Origin: CAZCAC01 sp964496575
GTDB taxonomy: Bacteria > Planctomycetota > UBA1135 > GCA-002686595
Direction: 5' to 3'
Length of the DNA: 64,000 bases
NCBI GenBank assembly: GCA_964496575.1
Contig: CAZCAC010000030.1
Span: forward strand, 15,592-79,591
Under the pieces are notes generated by a model. That model made no database searches, was not told where the DNA came from, and saw only the letters and a program-made list of their open reading frames with translations. A program made the translations under genes and the position numbers. The first letter of the stretch is position 1. Each line of letters begins with the position of its first letter. Below are positions 18,785 through 26,972 of the stretch, one piece after another.

Positions 18785-19417
18785 ATGATGAAGCTGGAGA
18801 TCGGTGCCCTGTTCCTGGCGTTCCTCGGCGGCATGGTCGTTCAAGACCGGATGACCCCCGACCAGGTGAAGTGGAAGGACTACGGCGAGGACCCGATGGC
18901 CAACCCGCAGTTCATGGCGGACTGGACGGCCTCCGCCGCCACCGGCGAGCATCACGAGCACCTGGCCAAGAGCGTCGGCGAGTTCGACGTGGCGGGGAAG
19001 ATGTGGATGAGCCCGGACGCCGAGCCGATGCAGTCGACGGCGACGGCCAAACGCCGCACGGTCCTGGGAGGTCGCTACCTGATCGAGGAGTACAAGAGCG
19101 AGTTCATGGGCATGGATTTCGAGGGGATGTTGATCCAGGGTTACGACAACCTGGCCCAGGAGCCCTTCTCGATCTGGATCGACTCGATGAGTACCTGGCC
19201 CGCCTTCGCTCGCGGCGAGAAGGGCGAGGACGGGGTGGTCGAGTTCAGGGGAGTGATGAAGGATGTGATGACCCCCGGCGGCCGTCCCTCGCGCAGCAAC
19301 ATGCGCAATACCGCGAACGGCGGATGCGTGATGTCGATGTACGACACCGTCCCCGGCGGCGGTGAATACAAGGTGATGGAGCTCACCTACACGAAGAAGG
19401 ACGGGAAGGAAAAGTAG
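18785..19417 (+). CDS. DUF1579 family protein
   Basis: 210 residues. Typical DUF1579 order: HHEHLAKSVGEFDVAGKMWM, a STATAKRRTVLGGRYLIEEY segment, then FEGMLIQGYDN, the SIWIDSMSTWPAF stretch and a final strand VMELTYTKKDG. The N-terminus (GALFLAFLGGMVV) may be a weak signal sequence. The family is widespread in planctomycetes and has no established biochemical role; a lipocalin-like beta barrel is likely. AAGGAG ends at 18780; spacing favours the second ATG at 18788, but the ATG at 18785 is also possible. Confidence 0.85.
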   Translation: MMKLEIGALFLAFLGGMVVQDRMTPDQVKWKDYGEDPMANPQFMADWTASAATGEHHEHLAKSVGEFDVAGKMWMSPDAEPMQSTATAKRRTVLGGRYLIEEYKSEFMGMDFEGMLIQGYDNLAQEPFSIWIDSMSTWPAFARGEKGEDGVVEFRGVMKDVMTPGGRPSRSNMRNTANGGCVMSMYDTVPGGGEYKVMELTYTKKDGKEK

Positions 19418-19495
19418 GTCGGGCTGCGCGATTCGGCGGGCTCGGTTCTCGGGGAGCCATCGAGGGCGCCGCGCCAACTCACCAACAAGAAGGCG

Positions 19496-19711
19496 GTGCC
19501 GGCCGTATACGGCAGAGCCCGGTTCCGTGAGGTTCCAACGAAAGAAGGACCATACGGTGTCTCACTCTCCATCGGCCCTCTCGAGCCCTACGAACTGCAC
19601 GACGACGACGTGATCCAGGTCGAGAGGAGCGTCGAGGCGGCGACCCCCGAGTACGAACACGTTCATCGGACGATCTACCGGGCGAAGGCCCCCGACGGCT
19701 CCGACCGCTGA
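19496..19711 (+). CDS. Possible small protein (71 residues)
   Basis: A GTG-started frame without a good ribosome site, encoding a hydrophilic protein containing GVSLSIGPLEPYELHDDD. It resembles no family I recognise. It could be a real small protein, or the decayed end of something, or chance. Included because the roughly 300 bases between 19418 and 19774 hold nothing else. Confidence 0.25.
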   Translation: MPAVYGRARFREVPTKEGPYGVSLSIGPLEPYELHDDDVIQVERSVEAATPEYEHVHRTIYRAKAPDGSDR

Positions 19712-19774
19712 GCGGCGCCGCTCGCGCGACGCCGCTCCTGCTGGTCTGTCGAGTTCGGGCCTCCGTCTATCCGT

Positions 19775-21808
19775 TCACGGCGCCCAGGTGATCATGTAGC
19801 CATTCGAGGTGTTGGACTCATTGCCGCACGGGCCGTAGCTGTCGCGGTACCACCACTGGTAGTAGCGGACATCGCCAACCACGAGCTGGTCACCGAGCTG
19901 AGCCGATCGCTGCGAGATCACGACCGGCGTGGTGTCGGCGGCCCCGGTCGGGTCATTGAGCTTGACCTTCAGACGTTTCAGGTAACCGCCGGCGCATCGG
20001 AGGCCGTCACCGAGGAAGACCCCTGCACCGTCGAGGGCGTTGATCCCCTGGAAGAACATGCTCGAGTTGCTCGGCTGCCCCCGGGTCCCCAGGAGGACCA
20101 GGGTGTCGTTGGAGAGACTGGCCTCGCCGGAGGCACCGAGGTGCGCGCCTGCAGCAAAATGACCGTTGGCGCAGCCGGCGCCGTCCGGATCGGATCCGTC
20201 GTTGTCGTTGCCGCAGGGGCAGGGGTTGCCATGGCTGGTGTTGCCGAAGCAGTAGGCAGTCCCTGGCTCCGAGGGTTCATCAGCGGAGCGGCAGGCCATT
20301 CCCATCCCCGCGTACAGTGGAGTGGTATCTTGCAGAACGTGGGCGAAGCCGGTGGCGACGTCGATGTTCGCGAAGACCCCGGTCCCACCGCCCGTGTGGA
20401 TCGTGGTCAGGAGCGCGTCCTCGGTCCAGTCGAAGTCCATCCCCTGGTGCTGGTACGCGACTTGACCAGAGAGGCCAATGAAGGAGCCCTGGCCCGTGAA
20501 CGTGTCGATCGCATACAGCGCATCCTCGGTGAGATTATAGCCGTAGAGGCTCCCCTGGCTGTCGATCGAGATGTCGCTGATCATCCCGGAGCAGATGGTG
20601 CCCACCAGAGTGAAGGCCCCGACGGTCATGTCGCCGACGTAGAGCACGCTGGTGTCCAGAATCTGGTTGTACTCGGATGCGTACCAGGTCTGACCATCGG
20701 CGTGAGCGGTGAGACCGGTAATCAACGTGGGGCCCACGATGGTGCCCTGCGGCCAGAACTCCCCATCGTCGAGGTCGAAGGTACCGTAGGTATTGTCATA
20801 GAGGTCGATCCCCCACAGATTCTCTCCGGCAGCATCGAAGTCAGTCGCATAGATATAGTTGGAGACCCACCCCAGGATCTCGTATTCGCCAACGAAGTCC
20901 CGGGCATTGGAGGTGAAGAACTCGAGGTTGTCGAGATCCAGTCCGAAGATCTCGACCTCGTGCGGGACCACCTCGATTTGATGGAGAGCGCTGTTGTTGG
21001 ACGGCGAGGATTCCCTCGGAACGGGTGGAACGTCGACGTGGATGTCGTGCACCGTGATCGGCACCGCAGCGGTCCAAGTGGCGGTGGCCGTGGCGACGGC
21101 TCCGTCGGTCAGGAACCACGCGTACCCGGACTCGATCTTCTGGTACAGGTCGCCCACGGTCGTGTCGGAGTCGATGAGCACGCCGCTCGCGGCGGGATCT
21201 CCGTCGTAGAAATCGACCTGGGCCGGTTCGGGGTGGATGGCGTCAACGTCGTCGCCGCCTCCGTCGTAGGTCTCCGCCTCCCGAACGAAGAGCAGCTCCC
21301 AGGAGGTCGGCCCGGTCATCCGGTAGACTTCGATCTCGCTCATCTCGAGGTCCGCGCCGGAGTCCAACCGGATACGGATAGCGTCCTTGTCGGCCAGCGG
21401 GACGGTGATTCCCTGGCACTCGCTGAACTCCCAGTCTGGATGCGAGCTGGTGGAGAGACCGATGGGCGCCACGACATCGCCGATACGGACATCGGCGACG
21501 GCGCTCTGGCCGCTGACTGCACTGCGAACCTCCGCCCTCAGCTTGATGACGTCCCCACTGCTGAACGAGTAGTCGTACCGGACCTCGTCCTGCAAGTCGG
21601 CCAGCACGATGTAGCACCTTCCGAGGTTGTGGATATCGGCGCTCAGCTCGACGCTGGAGCCCAGCTCGGCGGGACCCGACGGACTGTGAGAGATGTCCGC
21701 GTCCTGGATATCGAGGTCGGGCTCGACCTGTGCGGCCAATGGACCGGAAAGGGCCGTCCCGGTTCCCAGGATCAGTACGGTTCCAAAGATGCTCTCCGCG
21801 ACTTTCAT
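19775..21808 (-). CDS. Exported multidomain protein with cysteine-rich C-terminal domain
   Basis: 677 residues with a signal peptide (cleavage near PLAAQ). The N-terminal third is beta-rich with a CARDB-like stretch (VELSADIHNLGRCYIVLADL) and an ITVHDIHVDVPPVP segment. The middle (about 290-500) has repeated strands such as NLWGIDLYDNTYGTFDL, TWYASEYNQ and GSLYGYNLTEDALYAIDT, suggestive of a beta-propeller. The last 150 residues carry the shared C-terminal domain (PCPCGNDNDGSDPD, GDGLRCAGG, YYQWWYRD, final WAP), here with W replacing the usual C in YQCWYR. Probably surface exposed; function unknown. Confidence 0.85.
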   Translation of the reverse strand: MKVAESIFGTVLILGTGTALSGPLAAQVEPDLDIQDADISHSPSGPAELGSSVELSADIHNLGRCYIVLADLQDEVRYDYSFSSGDVIKLRAEVRSAVSGQSAVADVRIGDVVAPIGLSTSSHPDWEFSECQGITVPLADKDAIRIRLDSGADLEMSEIEVYRMTGPTSWELLFVREAETYDGGGDDVDAIHPEPAQVDFYDGDPAASGVLIDSDTTVGDLYQKIESGYAWFLTDGAVATATATWTAAVPITVHDIHVDVPPVPRESSPSNNSALHQIEVVPHEVEIFGLDLDNLEFFTSNARDFVGEYEILGWVSNYIYATDFDAAGENLWGIDLYDNTYGTFDLDDGEFWPQGTIVGPTLITGLTAHADGQTWYASEYNQILDTSVLYVGDMTVGAFTLVGTICSGMISDISIDSQGSLYGYNLTEDALYAIDTFTGQGSFIGLSGQVAYQHQGMDFDWTEDALLTTIHTGGGTGVFANIDVATGFAHVLQDTTPLYAGMGMACRSADEPSEPGTAYCFGNTSHGNPCPCGNDNDGSDPDGAGCANGHFAAGAHLGASGEASLSNDTLVLLGTRGQPSNSSMFFQGINALDGAGVFLGDGLRCAGGYLKRLKVKLNDPTGAADTTPVVISQRSAQLGDQLVVGDVRYYQWWYRDSYGPCGNESNTSNGYMITWAP

Positions 21809-22232
21809 CGATTCAAATCCTCCGCTTCAGATTGGTTCGGTGTCTTCGTCGGTGCGGACCCGCCCGCACGTGACGATCCCCACCCGGCCGGGAGCAGTGA
21901 TCGATCTCCACCTCGGCGAGGTTTCGGGGGACGGCCGAGCTGGACCTCGCTCGGCTTCCTCTCCAGGTCCCTTCGCGAAGCGGCCGTCCGCGGAATCGGG
22001 GGGCGATTCCGGTTCCTCTCACATTTGAGTGACTCCCGGCAAGCCGGAGCCACTGGAGCCGCCAGCGGATCTCGATGGGGGCCGGCTCCTCACCAGGCTC
22101 CCCGCCCCCGCTGCGAGTGGGCCGCCAGGGCCACTCGATCGCCGCTCGGGGGGATTCGCTCATGATCGGGAGATCCGTGCCGCCGAGCGGTCCAGCGCCG
22201 CACCGCACCTGGAAAATCGGCTCCTCAGGGGG
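21809..22232. other. Intergenic region between divergent genes
   Basis: About 420 bases with only short frames on either strand. The right end leads into the GntR promoter. It must also hold the promoter of the exported protein at 19775-21808, but I see no clear element for it. Confidence 0.5.
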
Positions 22233-22275
22233 TTGACAGGCCGAGACCTAGTGTTATAGTCGCCTCAAACACTAG
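22233..22275 (+). promoter_or_regulatory. Sigma-70-type promoter with overlapping operator
   Basis: TTGACA at 22233-22238, 16 bases, then TATAGT at 22255-22260 is a near-consensus promoter, unusual for its clarity in this GC-rich window. A perfect 8-bp inverted repeat, CTAGTGTT (22248-22255) and AACACTAG (22268-22275), with a 12-base spacer, covers the -10 and start region. It is the likely operator of the GntR repressor encoded just downstream, giving autoregulation of the transporter operon. Confidence 0.8.
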
Positions 22276-22291
22276 ATCACAAAGCCCACCG

Positions 22292-22699
22292 ATGTTCCTC
22301 CGTATCGAGCCCTCCAGCCCCGTTCCGATCTACCAGCAGATCGGCGACCAGCTGCGCTTCGCCATCGCCTCCGGCCGCCTGACTGCGGGCGAGAAGCTGC
22401 CCGGCGCCCGGGAGCTGGCCGAGCTGCTCTCGATCAACCTGCACACGGTGACCCGCGCGTACGGGGAGCTGGTGCGGGAGGGCACGCTCGAGATGCGGCG
22501 TGGACGGGGGACATTTGTCGGCTCGATCGAGAAGGGGCAGCTCGCGGAGGCCCGCGCGGCCTTCGAGGTCGGTGTGCGCAAGCTCTGTCGCGACGCCTTC
22601 GCCCAGGGCGCGACCCTCGACGAGCTGCGCGAACTCTTGAACCGCATATGGACGGAGGAGGAGAAGGAATGGAAGACGCCATCCGACTCGAAGGAGTGA
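22292..22699 (+). CDS. GntR family transcriptional regulator, YtrA subfamily
   Basis: 135 residues. The winged helix is clear: PVPIYQQIGDQLRFAIASG, then KLPGARELAELLSINLHTVT as the recognition helix-turn-helix, and RRGRGTFVG as the wing. The C-terminal part is a short helical dimerisation tail, not a large ligand domain, which defines the YtrA subgroup that controls adjacent ABC transporters. It overlaps the ATPase gene by about 30 bases, and an inverted repeat in its own promoter suggests autorepression. Confidence 0.93.
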   Translation: MFLRIEPSSPVPIYQQIGDQLRFAIASGRLTAGEKLPGARELAELLSINLHTVTRAYGELVREGTLEMRRGRGTFVGSIEKGQLAEARAAFEVGVRKLCRDAFAQGATLDELRELLNRIWTEEEKEWKTPSDSKE

Positions 22700-23556
22700 A
22701 GCGGTCGTTCGGCGCCGTGCGCGCGCTCGACGGACTGGACCTCGCGGTGCCCCGCGGACGAGTGGTCGCCCTGCTCGGCCGCAACGGTGCGGGCAAGACG
22801 ACGACCATGCGCCTGCTCGCGGGGCTCTTGCGGGCGGAGTCCGGCAGCCTGCAGGTGCTCGGCGAGGATCCCTGGCGGCTCCCGACGGAGAGACGCCGGC
22901 GCGTCGGCTACCTCGCGGAGGAGGAGTTCCCCTTCCCCACCTTCGACCTCGCCGGCGCGGCTGGTTTTCTCTCCTGCTTCCACCCGAGCTGGGACGGTGA
23001 GTACCTCGAGCAGCTGATCGAGCTCTTCGAGGTGCCGACGTCGGCGCCCTACTCGAGCCTCTCTCGAGGGAAGCGACGGCAATTCCAGCTCGCGCTCACT
23101 CTCGCGCCGAGGCCGGAGGTGCTGCTCCTCGACGACCCCGCGCAGGGGCTCGACGTGACCGTCCGACGCACCTTCCTCAAGAGCGTGCTGCCGCTGCTTG
23201 AGGAGACGGGAAGTGCCGTGCTCTTCTCCTCGCACATCCTCGGCGACGTCGAGCGCATCGCCGACGAGATCGCGGTCATCCATGAGGGTCGGCTGTTGCT
23301 GCAGGAGGCGGCCGACGACCTGAAGCAGGGCGCTGTGCGGATCGTCGTGTCCGGGGTCGAGGCCGAGCCTCCGCGGGGCTGCTTCCGCGTTCGCACGCTG
23401 GCCGGCGAGCAGGCCTTCAGCGTCCTCCGGCCCGATCCTGAAGAGCTCGAGGCGCTGCGGCAGCGCGGCGCCACGGTGGTCGAGCTGCCGCTCGATCTCG
23501 AGGAGCTCTTCGTCGACCTCGTCGAGGTCCGCGACGAAGAGAGGGTGAAGGCGTGA
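22669..23556 (+). CDS. ABC transporter ATP-binding protein
   Basis: 295 residues. Walker A is GRNGAGKTTT, the signature is SLSRGKRRQ (LSGGQ variant), Walker B is VLLLDDPAQGLD, and the switch His is in FSSHILGDVE. In Walker B the catalytic Glu is replaced by Asp (LDDP), which may slow hydrolysis and recurs in the transporter group linked to YtrA-type regulators. The start is at 22669, next to GGAGGAGAAGGA; an upstream ATG at 22648 lies before that ribosome site. It overlaps GntR upstream and ends in a 4-base GTGA overlap with the permease gene. Confidence 0.93.
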   Translation: MEDAIRLEGVKRSFGAVRALDGLDLAVPRGRVVALLGRNGAGKTTTMRLLAGLLRAESGSLQVLGEDPWRLPTERRRRVGYLAEEEFPFPTFDLAGAAGFLSCFHPSWDGEYLEQLIELFEVPTSAPYSSLSRGKRRQFQLALTLAPRPEVLLLDDPAQGLDVTVRRTFLKSVLPLLEETGSAVLFSSHILGDVERIADEIAVIHEGRLLLQEAADDLKQGAVRIVVSGVEAEPPRGCFRVRTLAGEQAFSVLRPDPEELEALRQRGATVVELPLDLEELFVDLVEVRDEERVKA

Positions 23557-25001
23557 AGGCCGAGTGGAGCGTTCAACCGTCGAGGCCGAGGAACTTCGTA
23601 GCTCCGGTCTACTGGTTAGACGCGGCGCTGGGGCTGGTTCTTGCCTTGCTACCGTACCTGGTCATCGGGCTCTTCTCCTTGGGCGAAGGCGCAGTCGGCC
23701 CGCTGCTCTGGCTGTTTGTGGCCTATGCCGGCGTCTGCATGTGGAGGCCGACCAAACGCATCTCGGAGCATCAGACCAGCCTCCCGCTGACTCGCTGGTC
23801 ACTCGCCACGGGGCTCTGGAGCCGCGCCGGCTTGACGCGCGTCTACGCGCTCGACCTCGCCTGGCGCAGCCTCTACCAGGTGCCGGCGCTGTGGCTCTTC
23901 CTGCGCGCGAGCGAGCTCTCCGAGCTGCCCCTGGGAAGCGTCACCGTCCCGCTGGCGCCCATGAGTTTCACGCTCTTCATCGGGCTCCTCTCCTTTCAGC
24001 TCCTCGGCCGCGCCTCGATCGTCGTCTGGCATCACCTCGGCACGGCGACGTTCCTGCCGGCGAGGATTCGCGACCTCTACACGAACGCGTACCCAGGTTT
24101 CCTCTCGCACTGCTCGGTGTTCCCCAGCTTCGCCTTGCTCTGTCTGGTCGTCCTCGCCGCGGGATCGCTGCTCTTCTGGATCGGCAACCTCGCCGGGCTC
24201 GCCCTGCTCGCAGCGCCGGTCTGCGCGATCGCCTGGTGGATGGTGAGCACGAGCGAGATGGTCCCCCACCACCCCCTGCCGCGCATGTTCGCCCGGCGGG
24301 AGCGCTCCCGGGACAGGTTGTCGCACAGCCATTACTCCCCGGGGCGTGGGCTCTGGTGGCTCGGTTCCAAACGCTGGGTACGTGTGTTGCTCCCCGTCAT
24401 CGTGATGTCGATCCTCGCCGCTCTACGGGTCCGGTTCGTCGAGCTGCCCGAGGGGCGGTCCTTCGATGCGGGCCTCACGGGTTTCTTCATCGTGGCGGGG
24501 TGCCTCGCCGCCTGGGCAACGGGGTGGTCCGGCCCGTTCCGCTGGTCGAGTCGGGGCCGGGGCGTCGAGCTCCTGCATGCCGCGGGAGTCGCCCCCGCGA
24601 CGCTCCCCCGCATCGAGCTCGCCGCGGGACTCGTCCTCGCCCTCGCGTGTGTCGCCCCGCTCGCCATCGTCGTGCCTGAGCTTCCCGAGCACACGATCGC
24701 TCTCTACCCATTGGCTCTGGCTTTCACGCTCCTGCTCCTACGCGCCAACCATCTCCCCTTGACCGCGGATGAGCGGCTGACCCCACGAGGCCTCGCCAGC
24801 CTGCTGGGATTCCTCCACCTCGGTGTCCTCCTCGTGGGCTTCATCTTGAAGCCCTTCGGCCTGGAGCTTCTCCTGGATCATCTTCTCTACGACTGGATCG
24901 CCGCCGGGATGGTCGTCGCGGCCTGCGCCTTCTGGCTCCGTTCGTGGATCCTGGCCGCCCGTGCTGGCGAACGCGAGCTTGCGCTTGCGCCAACCAGCTG
25001 A
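23553..25001 (+). CDS. ABC transporter permease
   Basis: 482 residues with about ten hydrophobic membrane segments (for example LGLVLALLPYLVIGLFSL, LLSFQLLGRASIVVW, AAGSLLFWIGNLAGLALL, and several near the C-terminus). There is no nucleotide-binding motif, so it forms the membrane part with the ATPase to which it is coupled through GTGA (23553-23556, GTG start). Export of a peptide, lipid or drug is possible; the substrate is unknown. A strong hairpin follows, ending the operon. Confidence 0.88.
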   Translation: MKAEWSVQPSRPRNFVAPVYWLDAALGLVLALLPYLVIGLFSLGEGAVGPLLWLFVAYAGVCMWRPTKRISEHQTSLPLTRWSLATGLWSRAGLTRVYALDLAWRSLYQVPALWLFLRASELSELPLGSVTVPLAPMSFTLFIGLLSFQLLGRASIVVWHHLGTATFLPARIRDLYTNAYPGFLSHCSVFPSFALLCLVVLAAGSLLFWIGNLAGLALLAAPVCAIAWWMVSTSEMVPHHPLPRMFARRERSRDRLSHSHYSPGRGLWWLGSKRWVRVLLPVIVMSILAALRVRFVELPEGRSFDAGLTGFFIVAGCLAAWATGWSGPFRWSSRGRGVELLHAAGVAPATLPRIELAAGLVLALACVAPLAIVVPELPEHTIALYPLALAFTLLLLRANHLPLTADERLTPRGLASLLGFLHLGVLLVGFILKPFGLELLLDHLLYDWIAAGMVVAACAFWLRSWILAARAGERELALAPTS

Positions 25002-25030
25002 CCTCCAGGCCGTCGTCCAGCAAACAGAGG

Positions 25031-25057
25031 CCGGGGCGGGATCGGCTCCCGCCCCGG
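25031..25057 (+). terminator. Rho-independent-like terminator of the GntR-ABC operon
   Basis: CCGGGGCGGGA (25031-25041) pairs perfectly with its complement (25047-25057) around a 5-nt loop. It lies between convergent genes and lacks a T-run. Confidence 0.65.
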
Positions 25058-25103
25058 TCAGGTCTTTGCGGTTGGAGGGTCGAGCCCCCCGGCGACGACA
25101 CCG

Positions 25104-26576
25104 CTATTCCACCCTCAAGGTGTCCAGGTTGGTCAGCTGATTCCAGCTCAGCGCCTGGAGGTAGTACTCCTGCCCGGGTTGCCAGCCCAGGGGAGCGATG
25201 AAGGTCATCGACAGCAGCGCGTTGTTCGGCATCGGGCCGACGTTGAAGTAGAGCGGATTGCTCAGGAAGAGCCAGCCGAACCTCGTCCAGAAGGGGCTGG
25301 GCAGCAGCGAAGCGCTGTAGAGCAACCAGACCCGCTTGGTCGGGAAACCGATCACTCGAACGTCGAACGGTTGACCGGGAACGACGGGCCCGACATGGTA
25401 GAGATGCGGATAGGCTTCATCCGCACCCATGTCGACGACGTCGTAGGCGACCCGCGGATCCTCCTCGAAGTCGGTGCCGGGCAAGCTGGGCGCCAGGTTG
25501 TTGCCCATGTTGATGCAGGGAGAGTCGCCGGTCAGGTGGAAATCGCTCGTCGCGGTATCGGCGAACGCCGGGTTGGCATCGATGTTGCCGGTTCCCGGCC
25601 AACTCCCCTTCACGTCACTGTAGGTCACGTTGGCCCAACCGCCGCCGATCTCGGGAGAGATGGTCGCCTGGTTGTCCCAGATGATGGCGTTGGTTATCGG
25701 CACATCCTGACCGTACATGGTGGGATTGATGTAGATCCCCCCACCCTCGTAAGCGAAGTTCTTGTACAGGGTGTTGTTGGTGATCACCGGGACGATGTGA
25801 GGATCGTAGACGTAGATGCCCCCACCCTGGTGGTCCGCCGTGTTGTCGTCGAACATGTTGTTGACGATCGTCGGCGTGGTTTCGAACAGGCAGATCCCGC
25901 CGCCATCGGACTCGCTCCAGTTTCCGTGGAAGACGTTGTCTCGGATGTCGGCATCGTCCAGGTAGCGAAGGTACATGCCGCCGCCGCCGTGGCCGGGACC
26001 ACACTGGTTGTCGGAGATCACGTTGTCGGCGACCACGGCGTAGTCGCGCTCGCAGGAGATGCCGCCCCCTCGATGGCCGGCGTAGTTGAAGCGGATGATG
26101 TTCTCCTGGATGAGCTGGGTGTCGTAGCCAGAGGTATAGATCCCGCCGCCGCCACCTTGCGCCGTGTTGTATTCGATGACGTTGTCTCGGATCAAGGTGG
26201 CTGCCCCATCGCAGAAGATGCCGCCTCCGTCACCACTGTTGCCGTAGGAGATCGTGAACCCGCTCAGCTCCGAGCTCGAGGACTCCCAGCCGGCGAGAGT
26301 CACCACGCTCCCGTTTCCCGAGCCGTAGATCTTCGTGACGTAGGGACCGCCGCTGCTGGTGACGATGATGTCCTTGCCGTTGAGGTTGATGTCCTCCCAG
26401 TAGATGTCGGGGTGCACCACCACGGTGTCGCCATTGCTGGCCAGGTCGATCCCTCCCTGGATCGTCGTGGCGTCCGGAGGAACGTAGTAGATGTCGGCCT
26501 GCGCCGAGCCTGCCATGGAGAGAACCAGGCATGCGGATGCGAGAGTTGACAGCGGAGTGAGGAGTGAGTGCTTCAT
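25104..26576 (-). CDS. Exported right-handed parallel beta-helix protein
   Basis: 490 residues with a signal peptide (cleavage near GSAQA). The mature protein starts YYVPPDATTIQGGIDLASNG, the typical opening of NosD/pectate-lyase-like helices. It then has regular repeats of about 23 residues containing GGGIY/GGGI followed by N-rich turns (NNTAQGGGGGIY, GHRGGGISC, DHQGGGIYV, YEGGGIYI). It ends with a DMGADEAY box and a C-terminal beta domain (VVPGQPFDVRVIGF). Such proteins are often surface carbohydrate binders or lyases; no catalytic residues stand out. The start was set at the ATG at 26576 because of the signal peptide. Confidence 0.87.
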   Translation of the reverse strand: MKHSLLTPLSTLASACLVLSMAGSAQADIYYVPPDATTIQGGIDLASNGDTVVVHPDIYWEDINLNGKDIIVTSSGGPYVTKIYGSGNGSVVTLAGWESSSSELSGFTISYGNSGDGGGIFCDGAATLIRDNVIEYNTAQGGGGGIYTSGYDTQLIQENIIRFNYAGHRGGGISCERDYAVVADNVISDNQCGPGHGGGGMYLRYLDDADIRDNVFHGNWSESDGGGICLFETTPTIVNNMFDDNTADHQGGGIYVYDPHIVPVITNNTLYKNFAYEGGGIYINPTMYGQDVPITNAIIWDNQATISPEIGGGWANVTYSDVKGSWPGTGNIDANPAFADTATSDFHLTGDSPCINMGNNLAPSLPGTDFEEDPRVAYDVVDMGADEAYPHLYHVGPVVPGQPFDVRVIGFPTKRVWLLYSASLLPSPFWTRFGWLFLSNPLYFNVGPMPNNALLSMTFIAPLGWQPGQEYYLQALSWNQLTNLDTLRVE

Positions 26577-26972
26577 GGCTTGCGGTTCAATGAGTGAATG
26601 TGGCGTGACCGAAGCTCCTTCCACGAACGAGGCGCAGGGCAGTCGGCCATATCGGTATGGAGGCCTTCCACCGGACCGCAGCATCGATTCAACAATCCCC
26701 GGTTTCTGGAAGGCGCGGAGATGAAAGGACATCCGACCGATTCGAGGAATCGGTCGGATGTTGTCCCGACTTCGTGCCTGTCAGCGGTCGCCGACCAGGG
26801 GGAGGGAGCCGCCGCAGTTCCCGATACGACCACGGCTCGAGAGCTGGGAGCGTCTTACCGAATGGGAGGGCCCTGCGTTGCGGGCTCGGGCGCTCTGTGC
26901 TAAGACGCTCCCCGGGATACTCGCGAACACCGGGCGTTGTTGGCATATGAGGAGGCAGACGGTACAGACACG
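26577..26972. other. Intergenic region between divergent genes
   Basis: About 400 bases between a beta-helix gene and the radical SAM gene. It contains a strong hairpin at 26729-26761 and no convincing gene. Confidence 0.5.
26729..26761. repeat. Perfect 15-bp inverted repeat
   Basis: ACATCCGACCGATTC (26729-26743) and its exact complement (26747-26761) are separated by GAG. It lies in the region between divergent genes, so it is not an obvious terminator. It may be a regulatory RNA hairpin, a protein site or a terminator of an unseen small transcript. Confidence 0.7.

Noticed and set aside
20141..22165. Plus-strand open frame of 674 codons opposite an exported protein
   Set aside because: Antisense shadow; the minus-strand gene has a signal peptide and the shared C-terminal domain.
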